Source of the DNA: Isoalcanivorax indicus
Lineage (GTDB): Bacteria; Pseudomonadota; Gammaproteobacteria; Pseudomonadales; Alcanivoracaceae
Assembly (NCBI RefSeq): GCF_003259185.1
Contig: NZ_QGMP01000001.1
Coordinates: forward strand, 1,550,001-1,614,000
Direction: 5' to 3'
Length of the DNA: 64,000 nt
This document shows, piece by piece, positions 17,580-26,552 of the stretch (positions are counted from its first letter, which is position 1; every line of letters begins with the position of its first letter). The notes below the pieces were generated by a model. That model was given only the letters and a program-made list of their open reading frames with translations, searched no databases and was not told where the DNA came from. A program made the translations under genes and the position numbers.

Positions 17580-18227
17580 ATGACCGGCGACCTGTTCTCT
17601 GCGAACGCCTCTGCGAGCGCCTCTGCGAACGCGCCGCTGCTGCGACCGTTGCCGGGAACCCCGGGGCTGCAGGTCTGGCCCGCAGTGCTTGGCGCCAGCC
17701 GGGCGAACGTCCTGATGGACAGACTGCTGGCTTCCCTGCCCTGGTCACAGCCGGAGGTGACGGTCTACGGCCGCACGGGCCCGGTGCCGCGCCTGCAAAG
17801 CTGGCATGGCGATCCTGACGCCGATTACGCCTATTCCGGATTGCCGCTGCCGCCCCGCCCCTGGACCCCGGAACTGGACGCGCTGCGCCGCACTGTCGAG
17901 GCCGTGACGGGCCACCGCTACAACAGCGTGCTGGCCAATCTGTATCGCAACGGCGAGGACACCATGGGCTGGCATGCCGATGACGAACGCGAACTCGGGC
18001 CGCAGCCCTGGATTGCCTCGTATTCCCTCGGCGCCACCCGGGATTTCACCCTGCGGCGCAAAGGTCAGGGCCGCATCGAGGATCGAATTGCCCTGGCCCA
18101 CGACCAGCTGATTCTGATGCCGCCAGCCATGCAGCGCCTGTGGGAGCATGCCCTGCCCCGCCGGGCGCGCGTGAGCGCCCCGCGCCTCAACCTGACCTTC
18201 AGGCTTATCCGAAAAACAGGTAGGTGA
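17580..18227 (+). CDS. AlkB-like 2-oxoglutarate/Fe(II) dioxygenase
   Basis: A 215-residue homologue of ALKBH2/3-type enzymes, which remove alkyl groups from DNA or RNA bases. Iron ligands are His132 and Asp134 in WHADDE and His190 in WEHALP; the 2-oxoglutarate arginines are Arg202 and Arg208 in RLNLTFR. The N-terminus has a low-complexity ASASASANA run coded by imperfect 12-bp repeats at 17600-17632. Its last 23 bp overlap the converging SpmAB gene. Confidence 0.92.
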   Translation: MTGDLFSANASASASANAPLLRPLPGTPGLQVWPAVLGASRANVLMDRLLASLPWSQPEVTVYGRTGPVPRLQSWHGDPDADYAYSGLPLPPRPWTPELDALRRTVEAVTGHRYNSVLANLYRNGEDTMGWHADDERELGPQPWIASYSLGATRDFTLRRKGQGRIEDRIALAHDQLILMPPAMQRLWEHALPRRARVSAPRLNLTFRLIRKTGR

Positions 18228-19476
18228 CAAAGATGGCGGTCAACAGGCCTGCCATGTCCGCAACAATCCCGCACAACAGTGCATAGCGCAGTTTGACCAC
18301 CCCTACACTGCCAAAATAGACGGCCAGGACGTAAAAGGTGGTTTCGGTGCTGCCCTGCATGATGGCGGCCATGCGCCCGGCCAGCGAGTCCACCCCGTGG
18401 GTTTGCATGACCTCCAGCATCATGGCACGGGCACCACTGCCCGAAAGCGGTTTGAGCATCGCTACCGGCAAGGCATCCACAAAACGGGTGTCAAAACCGG
18501 CCCAGACCGCCACAACACGAATGCCGTTCAATAGCAGATCCAGCACCCCGCCCTCACGCAGCACGGCAATGGCCACCAGCATGGCCACCAGGAAAGGAAT
18601 CAACCTGACGGCCAGATGGAAGCCCTCCTTGGCGCCATCAATGAAGGTGCTGTAGGCATCCAGCTTTGCCCGATGGGCCAGGATCAGGAACAGCGCCACC
18701 ACCGCCAGCAGGATGCCGTTGCCAATGCTGCTGGACAGGGTGGCTGCAGCCTCGGTGGGCAGTGCCCAGGCCAGCATCCCCAGGGCGAAGAGCAGCAACA
18801 GCCAGATGCCGGCCGCCGCCAGGATGACGGGATCGAACAGGCGGATCTTCTGCAGCCGGGCGGTAAACCAGACCCCGATAAAGGTCGAGGCGGTGGTCGC
18901 CATCAGCATGGGCAGATAGATATCCGCCGGGTCGGCAGCGCCTTGCTGGGCGCGGTACATCAGCACCGTAACGGGGACCAGGGTCACGGAGGAGGTATTC
19001 AGCACCAGAAACATGATCTGGCTGTCGGTCGCGGTATCCGGGGTCGGGTTGCGTGCCTGAAGGGACTCCATGGCTTTCAGGCCCAACGGCGTGGCGGCAT
19101 TGTCCAGCCCGAGCATATTGGCGGACAGGTTCATGGTCACCGGCGCCATGGGGTCCGTCTGCCCGGCCTCCTGGTCAGCATCCGGTGGGGGCGGATTGAC
19201 CACCGGGGCAGCGACCGCGCCGGGCATCAGGCGTCCCAGCAGCGGCGTGACGCCCCGGGCCACCCATTCGGCCAGGCCGCTTTTCTCGGCCAGCCGGAAC
19301 AGGCCGGTCCACAGGGTCAACACCCCGATCAGGCCGATGCTGACCTGCACCGCCAGGTCTGCGGCCCCGAACATGGCCTGCATGGTGCCCGACAGCGCTT
19401 CCGGCGAGCCTCCCAGTGCCCGGATCACCGCTGCAGCAATCCCGAGCAGCAGAAACCCGATAAACAGATAGTGCAT
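18205..19476 (-). CDS. SpmA-SpmB fusion, nucleoside recognition (Gate) domain membrane protein
   Basis: A 423-residue inner-membrane protein in which an SpmA-like half (about 1-200, with MNLSANMLGLDNAATPLGLKA) is fused to an SpmB-like half (about 205-423, with GAKEGFHLAVRLIPFLVAM and a STETTFYVLAVYFG motif). SpmA and SpmB act in spore dehydration in Bacillus, but fused homologues occur in non-sporulating proteobacteria, where the function is unknown; transport of a small solute is plausible. It is a single gene diverging from prc. Confidence 0.9.
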   Translation of the reverse strand: MHYLFIGFLLLGIAAAVIRALGGSPEALSGTMQAMFGAADLAVQVSIGLIGVLTLWTGLFRLAEKSGLAEWVARGVTPLLGRLMPGAVAAPVVNPPPPDADQEAGQTDPMAPVTMNLSANMLGLDNAATPLGLKAMESLQARNPTPDTATDSQIMFLVLNTSSVTLVPVTVLMYRAQQGAADPADIYLPMLMATTASTFIGVWFTARLQKIRLFDPVILAAAGIWLLLLFALGMLAWALPTEAAATLSSSIGNGILLAVVALFLILAHRAKLDAYSTFIDGAKEGFHLAVRLIPFLVAMLVAIAVLREGGVLDLLLNGIRVVAVWAGFDTRFVDALPVAMLKPLSGSGARAMMLEVMQTHGVDSLAGRMAAIMQGSTETTFYVLAVYFGSVGVVKLRYALLCGIVADMAGLLTAIFVTYLFFG

Positions 19477-19512
19477 TCACGCCCCCGTGTACACGCTGTG
19501 GCATTTCCTTAT

Positions 19513-19529
19513 ACTGTTTTGACAACAGT
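19513..19529. promoter_or_regulatory. Inverted repeat and -35-like element between spmAB and prc
   Basis: ACTGTT and AACAGT form a 6-bp dyad with a 5-bp spacer that overlaps a perfect TTGACA (19519-19524) reading toward prc. A -10 at the right distance is poor (CATTCT at 19544-19549). Promoter and operator roles are suggestions. Confidence 0.3.
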
Positions 19530-19618
19530 GCAGTGACTGTGCGCATTCTGCCAGCGAATGACAACCGCTGGAACGAAAGCCGGGGGCGATCTGTCCAACC
19601 CGGCACAGGTCACTGCAA

Positions 19619-21775
19619 ATGGACGCCGACAAGAGGCCCCGGATGATTCGACGCCACATAATGCTCCGCAGTGTGCTGGTCATGCTGCTCCTGGCCACGG
19701 CCGCCTTCCAGGTGACCGGTGCGCTGACCAACACCAACGCCACACCGGAGCCGCTGGCCCGTGAGGGTGGGCTTGCCCCCGAAGATGTGCACGCCCGCAC
19801 GGCGCGTCATATTGTCGAGCGCCTGCAAGGCCATTACCGGCAGATGCGCTTTGATGATGCGCTCTCCGAGAAGGTCTTCGAGCGCTACCTGCGTGATCTG
19901 GACCCCAATCGCATCTATTTTCTGGCGTCGGATATCGAAGCCTTCGAACGCTATCGCACAGTGCTCGATGACCAACTGCGCCGGGGCGACCTGAGTGCAG
20001 GCTATGACATGTTCAATCTGTATCAGCAACGTGTGCGCGAGCGCCTCGAGTACATGCTGGCCCACCTTGGCGAGGGCATAGACGAACTCGATTTCAGCAG
20101 CGATGACGAAGTGAAGCTGGATCGCTCCGAGGCCGCCTGGGCCGAAGATGCCGATGCCCTGGATGATATCTGGATGCGCCGTCTCAAGAATGCGGTGCTG
20201 ACCATGCGCCTCGACGGTGTTGAAGACGACGAGATCGGCGAGCGTCTGGAGCGTCGTTACAGCAGCCAGCTCAACCGTATTGCGCAAAATGGCCCCGAGG
20301 ATGTGTTCCAGATCTATATCAATGCCCTGGCGCAAACGTTCGACCCGCATACTTCGTACTTCACGCCGCATACGTCCGAGAACTTCAATATCAGCATGAG
20401 CCGCTCGCTGGAAGGCATCGGAGCCGTGTTGCAGGCTGAAGATGAATATACCCGCGTGGTACGACTGATCCCGGGCGGCCCGGCCTCCAAGGCAGGACAG
20501 TTGCAACCGGCGGACCGCATTGTCGGTGTCGGCCAGGAAGATGGCGACATGGTGAATGTCATCGGCTGGCGTCTGGATGAAGTGGTCAATCTGGTGCGCG
20601 GTCCGAAAGGCAGCAAGGTGCGCCTGGAAATCATCCCCGCTGGCAGCGCCAGCGAACACTCCACCCGTGAAATCAGCATCGAGCGCAACAAGGTGGTGCT
20701 CGAAGAACAGGCGGCGAAAAAGAAGATCATCGAGGTGCCCGGTGTCGACAACACCACGCAACGCCTGGGTGTCATTACCATTCCGGCCTTCTATCTGGAT
20801 TTCGACGCTTACAACCGCGGCGATGAGGACTACACCAGCACCACCCGCGATGTGGCACGTCTCCTGGATGAACTGGATGAGGCGGATATCGATGGCCTGA
20901 TCATTGATCTGCGCAACAACGGCGGTGGCTCGCTCCACGAGGCCACACAGCTGGTGTCGCTGTTCATCACCCGTGGCCCAACGGTGCAGGTGCGCGATGC
21001 CCGTGGCCGCGTTCAGGTGGAACAGGATCGTTATCCCGGGATTCGCTACGCGGGCCCCATGGCGGTGCTGGTGAATCGCTTCTCGGCGTCCGCCTCGGAA
21101 ATCTTTGCTGGCGCCATGCAGGACTACGGACGTGCGCTGATCGTCGGTGACCAGACCTTCGGCAAGGGCACAGTGCAGACCCTGCTGCCGCTCAATCATG
21201 GCCAGTTGAAGATCACCCAGGCCAAGTTCTACCGCATTTCCGGTTCCAGCAACCAGAATCTGGGTATCGTGCCGGATATCGAGTTGCCCTGGCTGGTGGA
21301 CAAGGACGAGATCGGCGAGAGCGCCCTGCCCAACGCCCTGCCCTGGGATCAGATCGACCCGACCCGTTACGAGCGCCTGTTTGACCTGTCGCCGTACTTC
21401 GAGACCCTGCGCGGCCGTCATGCCCAGCGCATGCAGACTGACCCCGAGTTCGTCTATGTACTCGACCAGCGGTCGCTGGTCGAGGAACAGCGCAAGCGGC
21501 GGACCCTCAGCCTGAATGAGCAGACGCGCCGTGCCGACCAGAGAGATGTGGAGCGACGCAGCCTGGCGATCGAGAATTCTCGCCGCAAGGCTCAGGGTGA
21601 ATCACTGATCAAGGAGTTTTCCGAATTGCGCGCGCTGGAAGAGCAACGCGCGCTGGACCCGGATGCCGATGATGACAGCGACCGCCCGGACGCCTACCTC
21701 AATGAAACCGGCATGATCCTCGGCGATCTGATCCAGTTGCTTCAGGACAAGCAGGTCACCGTCAGCGAACGCTGA
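19619..21775 (+). CDS. prc: Tail-specific carboxy-terminal protease Prc (Tsp)
   Basis: Prc is a periplasmic S41 serine protease that degrades proteins from unstructured C-termini, including ssrA-tagged proteins and peptidoglycan hydrolases. The 718-residue protein has a hydrophobic signal segment (about residues 12-32), an N-terminal helical domain, a PDZ domain around 250-340 and the catalytic Ser491 in SASASEIFAGAMQD, Asp502 and Lys516 in TFGKGTVQ, spaced as in E. coli Prc. A DUF3340-type C-terminal region follows. The true start may be the later ATG at 19643. Confidence 0.96.
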   Translation: MDADKRPRMIRRHIMLRSVLVMLLLATAAFQVTGALTNTNATPEPLAREGGLAPEDVHARTARHIVERLQGHYRQMRFDDALSEKVFERYLRDLDPNRIYFLASDIEAFERYRTVLDDQLRRGDLSAGYDMFNLYQQRVRERLEYMLAHLGEGIDELDFSSDDEVKLDRSEAAWAEDADALDDIWMRRLKNAVLTMRLDGVEDDEIGERLERRYSSQLNRIAQNGPEDVFQIYINALAQTFDPHTSYFTPHTSENFNISMSRSLEGIGAVLQAEDEYTRVVRLIPGGPASKAGQLQPADRIVGVGQEDGDMVNVIGWRLDEVVNLVRGPKGSKVRLEIIPAGSASEHSTREISIERNKVVLEEQAAKKKIIEVPGVDNTTQRLGVITIPAFYLDFDAYNRGDEDYTSTTRDVARLLDELDEADIDGLIIDLRNNGGGSLHEATQLVSLFITRGPTVQVRDARGRVQVEQDRYPGIRYAGPMAVLVNRFSASASEIFAGAMQDYGRALIVGDQTFGKGTVQTLLPLNHGQLKITQAKFYRISGSSNQNLGIVPDIELPWLVDKDEIGESALPNALPWDQIDPTRYERLFDLSPYFETLRGRHAQRMQTDPEFVYVLDQRSLVEEQRKRRTLSLNEQTRRADQRDVERRSLAIENSRRKAQGESLIKEFSELRALEEQRALDPDADDDSDRPDAYLNETGMILGDLIQLLQDKQVTVSER

Positions 21776-21795
21776 GGGTCTGCGGAAAGCCCTCT

Positions 21796-21821
21796 CCCCT
21801 GCTGGCGCCCGCCAGCAGGGG
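21796..21821. terminator. Long GC hairpin after prc
   Basis: CCCCTGCTGGC and GCCAGCAGGGG form a perfect 11-bp stem with a GCCC loop, 20 bp after the prc stop. There is no T-tract, so termination would need other factors, but the position fits a 3'-end structure of prc mRNA. Confidence 0.5.
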
Positions 21822-21871
21822 CACTCCACACCCGCTCACACTCCGAAGCAGTTCTCCCTTGCCGTTTGCGG

Positions 21872-21877
21872 TAGAAT
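21872..21877 (+). promoter_or_regulatory. Possible -10 element of the ABC1 kinase gene
   Basis: TAGAAT lies 30 bp before the ATG at 21907 in the only AT-rich part of the gap after the prc hairpin. No clear -35 is seen. Confidence 0.35.
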
Positions 21878-21906
21878 GCACCCGCTTATTGAATCAGGGA
21901 CTCTTG

Positions 21907-23343
21907 ATGGCTCGCAAAACCGTAAAGCGTGTTAAGACCGGCGCCTTCGAGCGGCGCTTCTCCATGGCCCGGGCTGGCCTGATGGCCGGTGCCCGGTACG
22001 CGACCCTCTCCGCTGGCGCCTGGCTGACGCCGCGAGACCAGCGCGAGGCGCGGCGCAAGGAAATCCTGTCCGGCCAGGCCCAGGAACTGGTCCGCGAGCT
22101 GGGCAAGCTGAAGGGCTCGGTGGTCAAGATCGGCCAGATGATGGCGTTGTTCGGGGAACACTTCCTGCCCGACGAGGTGACCGCCGCGCTGCACACGCTG
22201 GAAAACAGCACCACCGCCCTGGAATGGCCCGCCATCGAACGCCAGTTGCGCAAGGAACTGGGCGATATGAAGCTGGCCGAGCTGGAGATAGACCCGGAAC
22301 CCCTCGGTGCCGCCTCCCTGGGCCAAGTGCACCGCGCCGTGCGCAAGTCTGACGGTCGCGAGCTGGTGCTCAAGATCCAGTATCCGGGCGTTGCCGATGC
22401 GATCGACTCCGATATGCGCGCCGTAGTGCAGCTGCTCAAGCTCAGCCGGATGGTGCCGGTGACCGAACAGTTCAATCTCTGGCTGGATGAAGTGCGCGCC
22501 ATGCTGGGCCGTGAGGTCGACTACGATCTGGAGGCCTACACCACGCGGCATTTCCGCAAGCTGCTGGCCGATGATCCGCGTTTTGTCGTGCCGGAGGTGT
22601 TCGGCGCCTACTCCACCCACACCATCCTCTGCCTCTCTTACGAGCACGGCATCAATGTCTCGGACCCGGCCGTGCTGGAGCTGTCCCAGCCACGCCGCAA
22701 CTTCATCGGCCGCGCCATCATGGAGTTGTGCTGCCATGAGGTGTTCGAATGGAACAAGATGCAGACCGACCCGAACTTCGGCAACTATCTGCTGCGGGTC
22801 GGCGAGAAGCCGGAGGAAGACCAGATCGTGCTGCTGGACTTCGGCGCCATCCGGGATTTCGATGACGAGATCCTGGGCCCGGGCCGCGAGATGATCCGCG
22901 GCGCCTGGCACCACGACAAGGCGCGCCTGATCCGGGCACTGCATGCCCTGGATTTCCTCGCAGGCAGCGCCCCGGAGCGCGTGCTCGAGGACTTCTCCAG
23001 GCTGTGTTTCGAGGCCATTGAGGTGCTTCAGGACCCCGAACGCTTCCCGCCGCCGGCGCATGTCCTCAACGAACAGGGCGAGTACCTGTGGGGCAACAGC
23101 GACCTGCCCTCGCGGATCATGGCCCGCGCCGGCCGGAATGCCTTCTCCGTGCACTTCGACGTGCCGCCGAAGGAGTTCATTTTCCTTGCCCGCAAGCTGC
23201 TGGGGGCCTACACCTTCCTGCATGTCATCGAGGCGGAAGTGCGCGGTGACACCATCCTCAGGCCCTTCATCGGCATGCATGAGGAGGAAGACTTGGCCCT
23301 GGTAGACAGAAAATATACTGAGAAACACCCCGTCAATGGCTGA
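21907..23343 (+). CDS. ABC1/AarF (UbiB) family atypical protein kinase-like protein
   Basis: A 478-residue protein of the ABC1/UbiB atypical kinase family, with the family KxGQ motif (GSVVKIGQMMA), the Ala-rich loop LGAASLGQVH, the VLKIQYPGV lysine strand and the catalytic LLDFGAIRDF motif. UbiB members support ubiquinone production or lipid transport through ATPase activity. This one lacks the two C-terminal membrane helices of true UbiB and is shorter, so it is more like the ADCK/YbhA-type relatives than E. coli UbiB. ATG at 21907 begins MARKTVKRVKTG; the longer upstream frame has no ribosome site. Confidence 0.88.
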   Translation: MARKTVKRVKTGAFERRFSMARAGLMAGARYATLSAGAWLTPRDQREARRKEILSGQAQELVRELGKLKGSVVKIGQMMALFGEHFLPDEVTAALHTLENSTTALEWPAIERQLRKELGDMKLAELEIDPEPLGAASLGQVHRAVRKSDGRELVLKIQYPGVADAIDSDMRAVVQLLKLSRMVPVTEQFNLWLDEVRAMLGREVDYDLEAYTTRHFRKLLADDPRFVVPEVFGAYSTHTILCLSYEHGINVSDPAVLELSQPRRNFIGRAIMELCCHEVFEWNKMQTDPNFGNYLLRVGEKPEEDQIVLLDFGAIRDFDDEILGPGREMIRGAWHHDKARLIRALHALDFLAGSAPERVLEDFSRLCFEAIEVLQDPERFPPPAHVLNEQGEYLWGNSDLPSRIMARAGRNAFSVHFDVPPKEFIFLARKLLGAYTFLHVIEAEVRGDTILRPFIGMHEEEDLALVDRKYTEKHPVNG

Positions 23344-23597
23344 TTTTGCTCACAATTTGATCGGTTGTTGCGAATCGACACCTTTGGCATTTGCCTTCAA
23401 ACGGATGTCGCAATAAGGTTAGCACCCTGCCGACCAGCGGGTAGCGTGAAACCCACCGGTTCTGCCATTAGCCTTTGGTCCCGCACCCGGACCCGGCGAC
23501 CGCAGCGGCAGCATACGTAACCAGACGCCAGTGCCCGGCTTCAGTCCCTGGAGCCGGGCATTTCTATCCAGCGAACCAGAAAATGGGGGTAACGCAG
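23344..23597 (+). other. pnt leader region with hairpin
   Basis: The 254-bp gap between the ABC1 gene and pntAa starts with an AT-rich stretch (about 23340-23420). Near its end TGCCCGGCT (23532-23540) pairs with AGCCGGGCA (23552-23560), followed by TTTCT, only about 40 bp before the coding region. This could be a terminator-like attenuator in a long leader, or the end of a short RNA. No known riboswitch motif was recognised. Confidence 0.4.
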
Positions 23598-24809
23598 GTG
23601 ATCATCGGTGTACCCAGGGAAATCTGTCCGGGTGAACAGCGCGTTGCGCTGGTCCCGGCAAACGTGACCGCACTGTTGAAGAAGCCCGGCATCGAGATTC
23701 TCATCGAGCGCGAAGCAGGCCTGGCGGCGGGCTATACCGACGCCGATTACGAGGCGGCCGGCGCCACCCTGACGGACCGGGAAACCGTGTTCGGCAAGGC
23801 CGAGATCCTGCTTCAGGTGCAGACCCCGGGCAGCAATCAGGCCAATGGCGATCAGGACCTCGGCGCGCTGCGTGAAGGCCAGATCGTTATCGGCATGATG
23901 GACCCGCTGGCCAACCCGTCTTTCGCCAGCACCCTGGCTGAGCGCAAGGTGACCGGCCTGGCACTGGAGCTGGTGCCGCGCATCACGCGCGCCCAGGCGA
24001 TGGATGTCCTGTCCTCCATGGGCATGCTGGCCGGCTACAAGGCCGTACTCATGGCGGCCTATGAATCCAACCGCATGTTCCCGATGAACATGACCGCCGC
24101 CGGCACCCTGAATGCCGCCCGCGTGTTTGTCATGGGCGCTGGCGTGGCAGGTCTGCAGGCCTGCGCGACCGCCAAACGCCTGGGTGCGGTGGTGGAAGCC
24201 TATGATGTGCGCCCCGCTGCCCGCGAACAGATCCTGTCGGTCGGTGCCAAGCCGGTGGATCTGGACCTGGACACGGGTGCCGCAGAAGGCAGCGGCGGCT
24301 ACGCCAAGGCCCAGGGCGAGGATTTCCTCAAGCGCCAGCGCGAGCTGATGACGGAAGTCGTGGCCCAGATGGACGTGGTCATCACCACCGCAGCGGTCCC
24401 CGGCGCCAAGTCACCGATCCTGGTCACCGAAGACATGGTCAAGGCGATGAAGCCCGGCAGCGTCATTATCGATCTGGCGGCCGAGCGTGGCGGTAACTGT
24501 GATCTCACCGAGATGGGCAAAACCGTGGTCAAGCACGATGTCATCATCGTCGGCCCGGTCAATGTACCGTCCACTATTGCCTTCCATGCCAGCCAGATGT
24601 TCGGCAAGAATCTGGAAAACCTGCTTGGCCTGCTGATCAACAAGGAAGGCCAGCTGAACCTCGACTTCGAGGATCAGATCGTGCAGGACACCGTTGTCGC
24701 CCACGAAGGTGATGTGCCCCAGGCGCGCCTGCGCGAGCTGCTGGGCCTGCCGGCCCTGACGGTTGCCGAGCCCGCCGAAGAAGCGTCTTCCGAAGAGGAG
24801 AAAAAGTAA
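23598..24809 (+). CDS. pntAA: NAD(P) transhydrogenase subunit alpha part 1 (NAD-binding)
   Basis: This is the NAD(H)-binding domain I of proton-translocating transhydrogenase, cytoplasmic side. It begins IIGVPREICPGEQRVALVP and contains the Rossmann loop VFVMGAGVAGLQA and the closing residues around RGGNCDLTE. The protein ends without membrane helices, so this is the three-gene form in which PntA is split. GTG at 23598 is preferred because GGGGGT lies 7 bp upstream; the in-frame ATG at 23583 has no ribosome site but remains possible. The stop overlaps the next start (TAATG). Confidence 0.95.
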   Translation: MIIGVPREICPGEQRVALVPANVTALLKKPGIEILIEREAGLAAGYTDADYEAAGATLTDRETVFGKAEILLQVQTPGSNQANGDQDLGALREGQIVIGMMDPLANPSFASTLAERKVTGLALELVPRITRAQAMDVLSSMGMLAGYKAVLMAAYESNRMFPMNMTAAGTLNAARVFVMGAGVAGLQACATAKRLGAVVEAYDVRPAAREQILSVGAKPVDLDLDTGAAEGSGGYAKAQGEDFLKRQRELMTEVVAQMDVVITTAAVPGAKSPILVTEDMVKAMKPGSVIIDLAAERGGNCDLTEMGKTVVKHDVIIVGPVNVPSTIAFHASQMFGKNLENLLGLLINKEGQLNLDFEDQIVQDTVVAHEGDVPQARLRELLGLPALTVAEPAEEASSEEEKK

Positions 24810-25084
24810 TGGATTTCGTCGCCCAGCTGACGGTATTCGTACTTGCCATCTTTCTTGGCTTTGAACTGATTACCAAGGTCCCCCCGACCCTGCATACCCC
24901 GCTGATGTCGGGTTCCAACGCCATCTCCGGTATTACGCTGGTCGGCGCACTGCTCGCCGCCGGCCATGGTGGCAGCACCCTGATCAGCGTCCTCGGCTTT
25001 ATCGCCGTGGTCCTGGCAACCATCAATGTGATTGGCGGCTTCATGGTCACCAATCGCATGCTGGCGATGTTCAAGAGGAAGTAA
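24809..25084 (+). CDS. pntAB: NAD(P) transhydrogenase subunit alpha part 2 (membrane)
   Basis: A 91-residue membrane protein with three hydrophobic helices, equal to the C-terminal membrane part of E. coli PntA. It contains the SGSNAISGITLVGALLAAG segment typical of the proton channel domain. One-base overlap with the upstream gene and a 3-bp gap to pntB show that all three are translated together. Confidence 0.96.
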   Translation: MDFVAQLTVFVLAIFLGFELITKVPPTLHTPLMSGSNAISGITLVGALLAAGHGGSTLISVLGFIAVVLATINVIGGFMVTNRMLAMFKRK

Positions 25085-25087
25085 CCC

Positions 25088-26470
25088 ATGCAGATAGCGC
25101 AGAACTGGATCGATATTGCCTACCTGATCGCGGCATCGCTGTTCATCCTCGGCATCAAGGGCCTGGCCAAGCCAAAGACCGCCGTTCGGGGTAACCTCCT
25201 GGCCGCCAGCGGCATGGGGATTGCTGCCGTCGTCACCCTGCTGCATCACAGCATCGTCAGCTACGAAGTCATCGTGGCGGGCCTGATTATCGGTGCTGTC
25301 ATCGGCGCCATCCTGGCGATCAAGGTACAGATGACCTCCATGCCGCAGCTGATCGCCATGCTGAACGGCTTCGGTGGCGGTGCGTCCTTCGCCCTGGCTG
25401 CAGCCGAATATTTCAAGGGTGTGGACACCACCGTGGCGATGGCCGCGTCGGGCGCTGCCGTACTGATCGGTGCCGTGACCTTCACCGGCTCCTTTGTCGC
25501 CTTTGCCAAATTGCAGGAACTGATTGACGGCCAGCCCAAGGGCTTCCCGGGTATGAAGCTGGTCAACCTGATCCTGCTGGTCGGCGCCGTGGGCGCCATC
25601 GGCTACATGACCGTAACCGGCCAACCGAATGACACCCTGTTCTGGGGCGTTGTTGTGGCGGCAGCCCTGCTTGGCGTGATGCTGGTGATGCCCATTGGTG
25701 GCGCCGACATGCCTGTGGTCATCGCCCTGCTCAACTCCTACTCGGGTCTGGCGGCTTCCGCTGCCGGCTTCGTGATGGGCAACAGCGCTCTGATCATCAC
25801 CGGTTCGCTGGTTGGCGCCTCGGGCCTGATCCTGACGCAGATCATGTGCAAGGCCATGAATCGTTCCCTGACCAACGTGCTGTTCGGGGTGATGGCTGAG
25901 GCTGGCGAAGCCATGGATGCTGACGAGGTCTATCAGGGCAAGATCAAGTCTTCGTCCCCGGACGAAGTGGCGATGATCCTGGAAACCGCCCAGCGTGTGG
26001 TGATCGTACCGGGCTTTGGTCTGGCCATGGCACAGGCGCAACACGCGGTGCGTGATCTGGCCGATGCCCTGGAAGCGCGTGGCACCACGGTGGAGTACGC
26101 TATCCACCCGGTGGCGGGCCGTATGCCGGGTCACATGAACGTGTTGCTGGCGGAAGCCGAGGTGTCCTATGACAAGCTCAAGGACATGGACACGATCAAC
26201 CCGACCTTCGAGCAGACCGATGTGGCCATCGTGATCGGTGCCAATGACGTGACCAACCCGCTCGCCCGTGAAGACAAGGGCAGCCCGATCTACGGCATGC
26301 CGATCCTGAACGTGGACAAGGCGCGTACCGTGGTCGTGGTCAAACGTTCGCTGAGCCCGGGCTTCGCTGGCTTGCCCAACCCGCTGTTCGCGAAGGACAA
26401 CACGCTGATGCTGTTCGGTGATGGCAAGCAGGCGATCATCGATACCACGGCGGCACTGAAAGAAGGCTGA
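25088..26470 (+). CDS. pntB: NAD(P) transhydrogenase subunit beta
   Basis: PntB carries the remaining membrane helices (about residues 1-265) and the NADP-binding domain III (about 285-460). The NADP site is visible as VIVPGFGLAMAQAQHAV, with HPVAGRMPGHMNVLLAEA and VIGANDVTNP. The enzyme uses proton entry to drive NADPH formation from NADH. The 460-residue length is normal, and a strong terminator follows 20 bp after the stop. Confidence 0.97.
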   Translation: MQIAQNWIDIAYLIAASLFILGIKGLAKPKTAVRGNLLAASGMGIAAVVTLLHHSIVSYEVIVAGLIIGAVIGAILAIKVQMTSMPQLIAMLNGFGGGASFALAAAEYFKGVDTTVAMAASGAAVLIGAVTFTGSFVAFAKLQELIDGQPKGFPGMKLVNLILLVGAVGAIGYMTVTGQPNDTLFWGVVVAAALLGVMLVMPIGGADMPVVIALLNSYSGLAASAAGFVMGNSALIITGSLVGASGLILTQIMCKAMNRSLTNVLFGVMAEAGEAMDADEVYQGKIKSSSPDEVAMILETAQRVVIVPGFGLAMAQAQHAVRDLADALEARGTTVEYAIHPVAGRMPGHMNVLLAEAEVSYDKLKDMDTINPTFEQTDVAIVIGANDVTNPLAREDKGSPIYGMPILNVDKARTVVVVKRSLSPGFAGLPNPLFAKDNTLMLFGDGKQAIIDTTAALKEG

Positions 26471-26490
26471 GTCTGACTCATGCCGGAAAC

Positions 26491-26521
26491 AAAAAAGGAG
26501 AGCCTCGGCTCTCCTTTTTTT
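26491..26521. terminator. Bidirectional intrinsic terminator after pntB and the DUF481 gene
   Basis: GGAGAGC and GCTCTCC form a 7-bp stem with a CTCG loop, flanked by six A on the left and seven T on the right. It can stop transcription of pntB on the plus strand and of the DUF481 gene on the minus strand. Confidence 0.93.
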
Positions 26522-26552
26522 GTTCTGGCTGGATGGTGTCATCCCCTGCGGT

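Noticed and set aside
17600-17632. Short tandem repeats as a CRISPR-like array
   Set aside because: Units are 12 bp, have no spacers and lie inside the AlkB-like gene.
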